Part shown: one piece after another, positions 26,701 through 35,700 of the stretch
Layout: each line of letters begins with the position of its first letter
Numbering within the stretch: the first letter of the stretch is position 1
Source: Cyrtodaria siliqua
Taxonomy: Eukaryota > Mollusca > Bivalvia > Adapedonta > Hiatellidae
Length of the DNA: 64,000 nucleotides
Reading direction: 5' to 3'
NCBI GenBank assembly: GCA_037043455.1
Contig: JAWPHD010010353.1
Location: forward strand, 1-64,000
The notes under the pieces: model-generated
What the model was told of the DNA's origin: nothing
Databases searched by the model: none
The model's input: the letters and a program-made list of their open reading frames with translations, nothing else
Made by a program: the position numbers and the translations under genes

Positions 26701-29700
26701 GGATAATTTTTTCATTTCTTTTTTTATTTTTATTTTTATTTTAATTTTTTTTTTAATTGTTTAAATTTGTTTTCCCTTTTTTGGATCAGTTTTACATAGA
26801 GTCATATAGGGAAGAACTTCAAAAATCTTTTCTGAAACTACAAGAGAAAAAGGTTTAATTTTATTTAATATCAGCTTTTGGATCCTCTACTAAATAAAAG
26901 AGTATGATAATGGACCTTTGGAAACGGCCGAGCACGACACATACGAAATATCGCAGTCTCGGTTTGATTGAGACTGTTCATGAACGGTAGTGAAATATGC
27001 TAGCTACCGCTCACGCCCTCTAGCCCGGGTTGAGCAGAACTCAATATTCATAAAATCAACAGCACAAAATTAAAGTTTGTTCAGATGGTAAACCTGGGGT
27101 CAAATTTGGGCCCCGCCCCGGAGGTATCCAGTAGAACGATACAGGCCCTCTAGGGTCTATTGTTTTTAATATACAAGTATGTTGTGATGTTTCTATATTT
27201 AAACCTAAAGAGCAATATTAATTTAAAATTATTTTTGAAATTACCTCCCTTTATTGAATGAATAAGATTAAATTTGTTTTTAATTAAAAAAAATACATGT
27301 ATGATTTATTTTCACTCTTTAAACTCAAACTATTGAATACTTTTGACATATGGGATACATTATTTTGATAAAGAATATGCAAATTATTATTATATTATGT
27401 ATATGTGAAAACTCACTAAAAATTGCTTGGTTTCCATAACTCAAAAACAGCTGGCACTCAGAACTTGGCAGTAATGTTTGTGTCATGGTTGTTGAAGATG
27501 TGCATATATGTTTTACAAACATTTCTTGTTGTATAGAGAGAGCAGAGAAACGCTATATATGATGGTGAACGGTTTTCCTAAATTGTTAATTTGAATAAAA
27601 GCCAAACTAAACACGCTCGATAATTGCTAATAAATATACAAAGAGCACTGAAAGTGTGAATCATTATCATAGTGACCATATGGTTATATTGTGTTTAGTA
27701 ACAATGAGTGTAAAAACGCATTTGATTTTATATACTGTCAAACTTCTATTATGATGATAACAAAACACGGGTTTAAAAAAGATTGACTAGTAAGTACATT
27801 TATTCACGATTGAAAGCAATTGCCGATTATAGGATTAGATGATAAACAGCAAATCACTTCATGTACATGGAAATTAAAATCAGTGGCAATTCATTTCTGT
27901 TGATTGTTTGTGATCTTATTAAGCTTCATGGTAGAAGTAATATTGCGCTGGAATTATTTTGGCGCTTCCGACCTCGACCGTCAAAATTCATCCACCGCCG
28001 ATATTAATACGTATCGTATACAGTATCTTTCAAAACCAATATGAACAGGGACAACAAATCAACATCATATATAAAGATGGGTATACGTTTAGCACTGTAA
28101 ATACAGAAAAAACTTGTGGTACAGACCATCAGAAGAATGGGGAGGCGTAGATTGCAAAGGTAAACTGATAGTTTAAAATGTTATATGTCCAAGACATTTC
28201 ATATGTAATGCATATGAATTAAAATAATTATGTTGTATCCTATCGAAAAACAAAGACATGTAATCTGGCGTGTTTTTCTGTGACACTCTAATCCTTGCTG
28301 TTATATATAATTATATCAGTTACCTTGTGTAATGCGCCCAACGTTATCAACGGGCGGTACGAAATAAAGGGGTCTACCTTAAGAAACCAGTACGAACAGG
28401 GACAACAAATCAACATCATATGTGAAGATGGCTATGAATTAATCACTACAAATACAGAAAGAACTTGTGGTACAGACCATCAGTGGAAGGGTGGAGACGT
28501 AGACTGCAAAAGTAAGCTACCATTTTAACATATTATGTTTACAAGAAATGTAAAATGTGGTAAATGGTATTTGTACCATAACTCTGACGGTTTCCGTTGT
28601 TCCTGCTTATGATGGCATATTTTTCATTAACCTGAAGACCCTTGCAATAAATGCCGGTATAGTTCATGGTATAGCAACAAATTTGGAATTTATAGAAAGG
28701 TATACCCATCGACCTTTTGTAAAAACAAGTAGACCTATGGTGCAAAACTTGTATAGCTTAATATTGCTGTCGCAAATATTATTGAAACCCTAATATATGA
28801 CAACGATTGTAATAATTCAAATGTTTCAATATTTGAAACTTCCCTAACTTCGCAGCAGGTGAAGAGGACGATGATTATAAACTATAACCCCTCCCAACTA
28901 CCCCTCCCCATCACACCGTAAACGTCAATGTATTGCCGAGACACAAAACACAAGGTGTAAATTAATGAATCAGATGTTTTGTTTTCACTTATTTTCGCTC
29001 TTTTAATCTATCTCAGACTTGATTTATTCATATAGGCTATGCATTAGACAATTCAATACATTTACCACTTCGACATAAGTCCGGACTCTCAGTCTTGTGC
29101 ATTTAATTGTTCGATATTGTTATCGATATTTGAATCTTCTATCCAGGATATAAATGCATGTAGTAAATGGTATTTAATTATAGTAAACAAAAATGAAGAG
29201 TGTTACAAGATGTTTAGGTGGTGGTCATGATTCTTTTAAAACTGTATATTACCAAGAAAGTAGTGTTATATTACCAAGTTCCTTGACCCAATATTTAAAG
29301 AAAACATGTGTAAGTACAAGTAAGAATTACGTTAGTAACGTTATCAAAGTAGATATAAAAGTCGAACCGGAAATGTAGCATTCTAGGACCACAGTCAACC
29401 ACAAATACGCAAAGAAACAAACAACAACTGCAAAGATGAATAAAGGGCAAGATATGACTTCACAAACATGAAAGAAGGGTTGACAAAAGGGCTACCGCTT
29501 TGGAACTGTCAGTGGAGGGAAAGCCCGCCCGCTGGGTGTTTAAACTAGGTTCTAGGGTGCACCAAACCCCACACCTATCCTATTTTCATCCCAATAAAAG
29601 CGGGATAGTGCAAATACGGATATCCTTGTCAGGTTATAATCTCTAACAAAGAAGGCAACATTAAACGGTAATATAACATATAATTGATCATGTATAATTT

Positions 29701-32700
29701 TTTAATATAAAAAGGCAAAAAAGCCATTGACTTAGAGGAAGCCAGAGCAACAAGAGTATAAATCGTTAAGGGTACGACAGGGCAAGAGTTAAGACATACA
29801 TCACACGCTACCGGCCTTTGAGGATTTAGGTCTACCACAGGGACCACAATCTGGGATGCAAAATGATAGGGTCATAACAGATCTGTAACAATGGGTACAC
29901 TATGAGATCTCTTATCCACTATACGAATGTTTTATGCAAACGTACAATAACATGGTTAGACGCTTGTGTTAGATTTAGACTGGAAGTAAAACATGTTTAT
30001 ATAGTTCAGGTTTGAATCACACTTATCTTTAAATATATGGTAATACGGAGACTTTGTTGGCAGCACATATGCATGTAGACCATCAAACAAACATGTTAGC
30101 TTTTAAAACACGTTTAAAACATAATTTATATTATTCCGGGTTTTTTTTTGTTTTTTTTTGTTGTTTTCTTGAAATAGTTTTCTTTAAATAAAGTGTTTTT
30201 AATAAACATCTGAACGAATACAGATGCATTCAATACGCAAGCTAAACCCCAGTGACCTTTGTTGCCACTGACCGTTCCAATACGGTAGACGAATTGTAAC
30301 CCTGTTTATGTATGTGATGTCATATCTTGCATTTTGTTCATCTTTGTTGTTGTTGATTGTTTCTGTGCGTGTTTGTTGTTGACTGTGGTCCTTGAATGCT
30401 GCATTTCCTGTTATATATCCACTTTTTTGTATCATACTAACAGATCTAATCGAACATACTTGAATGACAGATTCGATGGGAATATAATTACATGTATAAT
30501 CTAGAAGTATACAAGATTATGTAAATTTTCAGCGAGTAATGTATACCTACGATTACTGTCACTGAATCTGTTTTAAAATTATCTTTCAGAGTTCTCTAGT
30601 GGCAAATGTTCTGCTTATTGGAAGGTTTGTTCTACAGGTATACTTTCGTTACTGCTCCCTGATTAAGTATATCGTACATATAGGTTAGTTCGCAAAACAA
30701 CTTATTCTAGTGTCGATTTTGTATAGTATGAGTGTGTATTTGATATTGCGCGCAATTTGATCGTGTGTTCCATGGTTAATCCTGTTTCGAAGGCATCCGC
30801 AAGAGATTACTTTCCGTTAAAAGTAGTTTGTTCAACAGAGTCAAAAAAGTTAATGATCGCATTGAGGCATGCTGCATGGTACATTAACAGTTCAACGTGT
30901 TAATAGCTATGTTTACTTTCAATTAGCATGTCTATATTGGTTTGTTTAGAATAGAGGAGATTAACAAACACGTATGTATACACATTTCAAGTGTTTCAAG
31001 TGTTTTATAATTTCATCATTTATTTTATATCTCGTTGTATTAATATTCGAAGGAGTATATTTATGGTAGGAGAATAAACGTTTGATCAACATGCAAATAA
31101 AATATCAACTAAAACCGTAACGGACAATGTTTAACTTACAAAAGCGTTGTATCAAATGCAAGTACTTTGATTTATATTTCAGTATTAGTTAGTACACCAC
31201 AAAGTCAAATTCAAGCTGGACCAATTATTGGTGCCTTTATAGGGGGTATTGTATTGACAGTTGTGGTTATGGTGATTGCCTCTTTACTTCGGAGAAGATA
31301 CATAGCTGGTAGGTTATTTAAATTTGTATTTCGTGCATATGTACAGCATTTCATTGTTGTTGCAATTGCGTGTTTTTGATGTGTATGCTACATGTCCTAT
31401 TCTACATTTGCATCTTCTTTCAAATCGAGTCACCTTTTACATTGTTTTCAGTCGGGACCATGTGTTGCCCAGACAAAGTCACGACGAGGACAGATGAACA
31501 TGAATACATAAATGATCTACACGCTACAGGTACAGTATAATTATACATTTGCAGTGTGAATGAATAAGCATTTTACCATGACGTTACAATTTTATAAAGG
31601 GACAAAAAATGAAATCTCTAAAAGAAGATATAAAAATATAACAGGAAAAGTAGCATTCAAGGACGACTGTCAACCACAAACACACAGAAGCAAAGAACAA
31701 CTTTAAAGATTAATAAAAGGCCAAATAAGACATACAAATCTGGATCAATGAATGTCATACAATCCCTGCGGGGTGAAGATCGTTATTTAAATATTGTTTA
31801 ATGTTTTATGCGATAATGTACAAATTCTGTTATGATTGAGTTAGACTTGCAAATATCTGTTCGAGCGAACGTTTTTTGTAAGGTTTTCTAAGAATCTAAA
31901 CCAAAACAATAATGTATATTTACCACTTAATGGGTTGCATGTACAACTATCGCATTTTTAAAATGTAAAAGTAACGGATCTAGTTTATAAATTATAAATT
32001 TCATTTTATGTGCTACAAACTAAACTAGTAACGTTTCCCGTCTTTCGATTCGAATTTTATTGTAATTTAATTGGAACGTTATAAATCTTCTTATAGTGGT
32101 TCACTCCACAAACGTTCGTGCCTTTTATGATGAAATATTTTTTTCTATATTGTGATTTAATTGTTCTTTTTATTTTTTATTGCAGAACATTCTTTCCAAC
32201 TGTATTTAGACAATTAAGATTTGATTTGTTTTTGATAAATTAAGCTTCAAGAAATAAAACATGTAAAATATAGAGCGCATTGTTAGTTTGAGGGCACCAA
32301 GGAAGATTAGTTTAAACAAATTCGGTCACCCTCGATAAATAAAGACTTTCATTCATTCATTCACTCATTCATTATATTGTTTATAAAGAACCTATTTAAA
32401 AATAATTTTCGATTTAAAAAAGAAATATTAATAATTCATGAACTAAGCGCCCGTTATTCTGTGTGGATATGTAACTTTTTAAGATTGCTTTCGTATTACG
32501 AAACATGTGCTACAGATGTACAATCAATTTCGTTTCAGGCGAATATGAACACAGAATTGAGTTAGAAACAGTCAACAGGTAAAATGTATGCTTTGCATGA
32601 ATTTGAAGAACTATTTTTCTACTATTGGAGTACCCATCTGTATTTAATCTTGTAAACACCAGAGTCATCTTTTTATCGATATTATAAGAATCGTTCATGG

Positions 32701-35700
32701 GTATCCGGTGAAGATAGGGAATTCCATCCCGAGGTATAAGTGATTTTATCGGAACCGAGGGTTGGAATTCCCTATCTGAACCCATGACAGATTCTTTTTC
32801 TTCCATATCATTGACATTTTGTGCGTTGAAGTCGCCAATAAGTATCGTTTTACATGTGTTTTTTTTTTCGCACAATGACGTCATTCATCTGTTCACGTTA
32901 TTGACGTCATTATTGATTCACGTGACTCTTATCTTTACCCATAAAGATAAACTTTTATCTTTACCCATAAAGATAAGACTTTCCATACCCCATGTAAAAC
33001 GCAGATACCCGTATCTGGTATGCAAGAAATATATATATATGTTGTTTGTATGACTACGTGAACTACTTCCTCAATTATTTAGAAGAGCTTCATTTTGCAG
33101 ATGGTTAGAATGGAAATAGTAAAGTATGACATAGATTACGTACAAGCGACATTCAAGCAATGCTTATTTAATGTATATACTGGTACGTTTTTGGGGACAT
33201 ATTTGATAATTTTGTCAATTTGAAACGTACTAGATTGCTGTCGAAACATACTATTAGGAGATATTCTTTGTAACTGTTTAAAAACTGGATAGATTTTATT
33301 TTAAAAATGTCAAATGCAATAGATAAAAGTAATGCAATTTATACCCCATTGACAACCTCGTGGGACTAGCAGAGGTTGCTGCATGAACGTTAGTCCCTAT
33401 GGTTTTATGTGTGCTGTGGTTTATTGCCTACTGACCGTTCCACGTCGGTAACCCTGTCTTCACCACACCTTCTGTTGTTTTTTGTCTCTTTCATTGTATT
33501 TTCAAGTCCTTGTTTGCAGTACAGTGCGGACCTACGATGCCATTGCGTTCGGACGCTGTGGTTTCTAGAGGACCCAATATCTCATTTTTAATCAGTAAAA
33601 ATCTGGAAACAGCCGGAGCTGTTTATAATTTTATATTTGTACATAACAACATATACTTTATTTTCAGTTTGGGCGCTGGGGACAGGACAATAGCGAGGAG
33701 GATATGTACACCTATAATCGATTTAAGCTAACCAGTAGGCCATGTTGTCTACTGACCGTCACATCAGTTATTTTTAAATAAGGTTCCGTTTTAAATATAA
33801 GAAGTATTTCGTAAACAGTTTACGTCATGAAGCTACATGTCCTAATGTGTAAAGAATTTAATATATCAACTGTAGGCAAGTACAAGTACAATTTCCATAT
33901 TTTTGACACTTGTTAGTTCAATAACCTGTTATGCAGCCCTTAACGGTTGTTCTGGCTTCTGACAAGTAATTGGGTACACTATTTTATTTTCTTCTCAGAT
34001 CAGCTTTATATCTTTCTGTTATACGTATACTGCGTAATAGGAGGTGTGTCGTTTCCGAAACCTGGTTTAAACCCTCAGCAGCTATTGTGCCCTTGACCGT
34101 AACCAGTTGTGTCAACCCGTCTATGTTTTGCTTTACACACAATATAAAACAAACTAATGATTATGTATTTAACACACATAATTATGATCATCAAATTGTA
34201 TTTATCGTTTGTGTTGTACATATAATAGATAACAATAACATATTAGGACAATGTAAACCACATAAATCAAAATATCAACACATTAAAGATGGCATTTTGA
34301 AAGAAACGTGTCGTTAGTTCAGACGTTGAGCTGTTAAACGACTGCCGATGATTACCGAAGTCACCAAAACATATTCTTCTGTTTATAAAATATAGTGTTG
34401 TTGTCAATCAAATAACTATACTTAAATATTTACTTGTTCGGTATTTTATACACTTTCTTGATAATATTTTAAAAAGTTAGTATGGTCATAGCATCATAGC
34501 AACAAGCCCTATATCGGTGGTACTTCTTCGAATATATTTGTTTTCTTACTTTAATTTCGAATAGGTGGTTCCACTACTCCAGCCTTTAAAGTTTCTGAGT
34601 ACTGTTTAATCACCCTTAGGATATGTTGCCTGCTTTTTAATTTAGTGTTTTTACTGTTAGTTTTGATACGCAGTCTTCATGACATCTGCTCCCTACTAAA
34701 TTCCATTTTGTTTATTTCGCCCATTGTTTTCTTGTTTAGGGCAATGCAATGAAACTGGGACCATACGCCGCTGGCCTTGAAATGGTATGAAAATACCTCA
34801 ATGAAGTTTCCATGTTCATCGTCATATGCATACCATCTTCGGGATGGTTCAATTTTCTGTACTTTTGACATTTTGAATATTGAGTTCTACTGAACCCGGG
34901 GCTAGAGGGCGTGAACGGTAGCAAGCCCTTTTCAATACCGTTCATGAACAGCCTCATCAAACCGAGATTGCAATATTTTTTATATTTATCCTGTTCGGCG
35001 ATTTCCAAATTTTCCATTTCATGCTCTTTTTAATCTCGTTTCATATGTAACAGCATATCTATTACTCAAAACATTCTCTATTTCAGAGATGCAGAGAATG
35101 TGTATGCAGAAACAGTTCCTGCGAATTCAAATGAACACGTCTATTCCGATCTCAGTACCGCCGCAGGTAAAGTTTGAAAACATATACTTGAATTAAACAG
35201 TGGTCTTCTAATGTATGCTTAATGTCTACATGCAGTTTGTAGCTGCATGTACGCCATTGCATCGTGTTACGTGTTTTACCTTACTCACAGCATATCAACA
35301 ATATTGATACGTACCCCCGGCTATCAACCAAGGATAATCGACTTGATAAATACTAATTAAAACCAGTCGGTAGTAGTCGTATGCTCACCATGAATATGTA
35401 CTACTTCTGTGTATAAGCAATACCATACATTCTTCAGTTGTAAATACCTTTATTTAGAAAGTAAAATGGCATTACAAGCATCTCTATTGTTTTATCAAAG
35501 TATTTACTTAATATTGTGCAATATAACTGTAATTAAGTATAAATAAATACTGATAAAGGAGATCCTTTGGACACAACAAACACAACCAATGTCATAAAGT
35601 AGCAGACTGTTTATTAAGTCTGTCCATGAGCGTTAATGTTGAAGCAATCATGTTCCGGGACTCTAACATCGCCTTAAAGCGACATAAATTGGGATATATA

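Noticed and set aside
27968..28160. Sixth sushi domain of the receptor
   Set aside because: First Cys region lost, second Cys and the Trp replaced, frameshift with stop, no acceptor.
33661..33770. Candidate extra tail exon reading SEEDMYTYNRF after a TTTTCAG acceptor
   Set aside because: It is sensible only in phase 0, while the available upstream exons end in phase 1 or 2. In the matching phases it gives an early stop or unrelated text, and retroelement-tail words follow at once.
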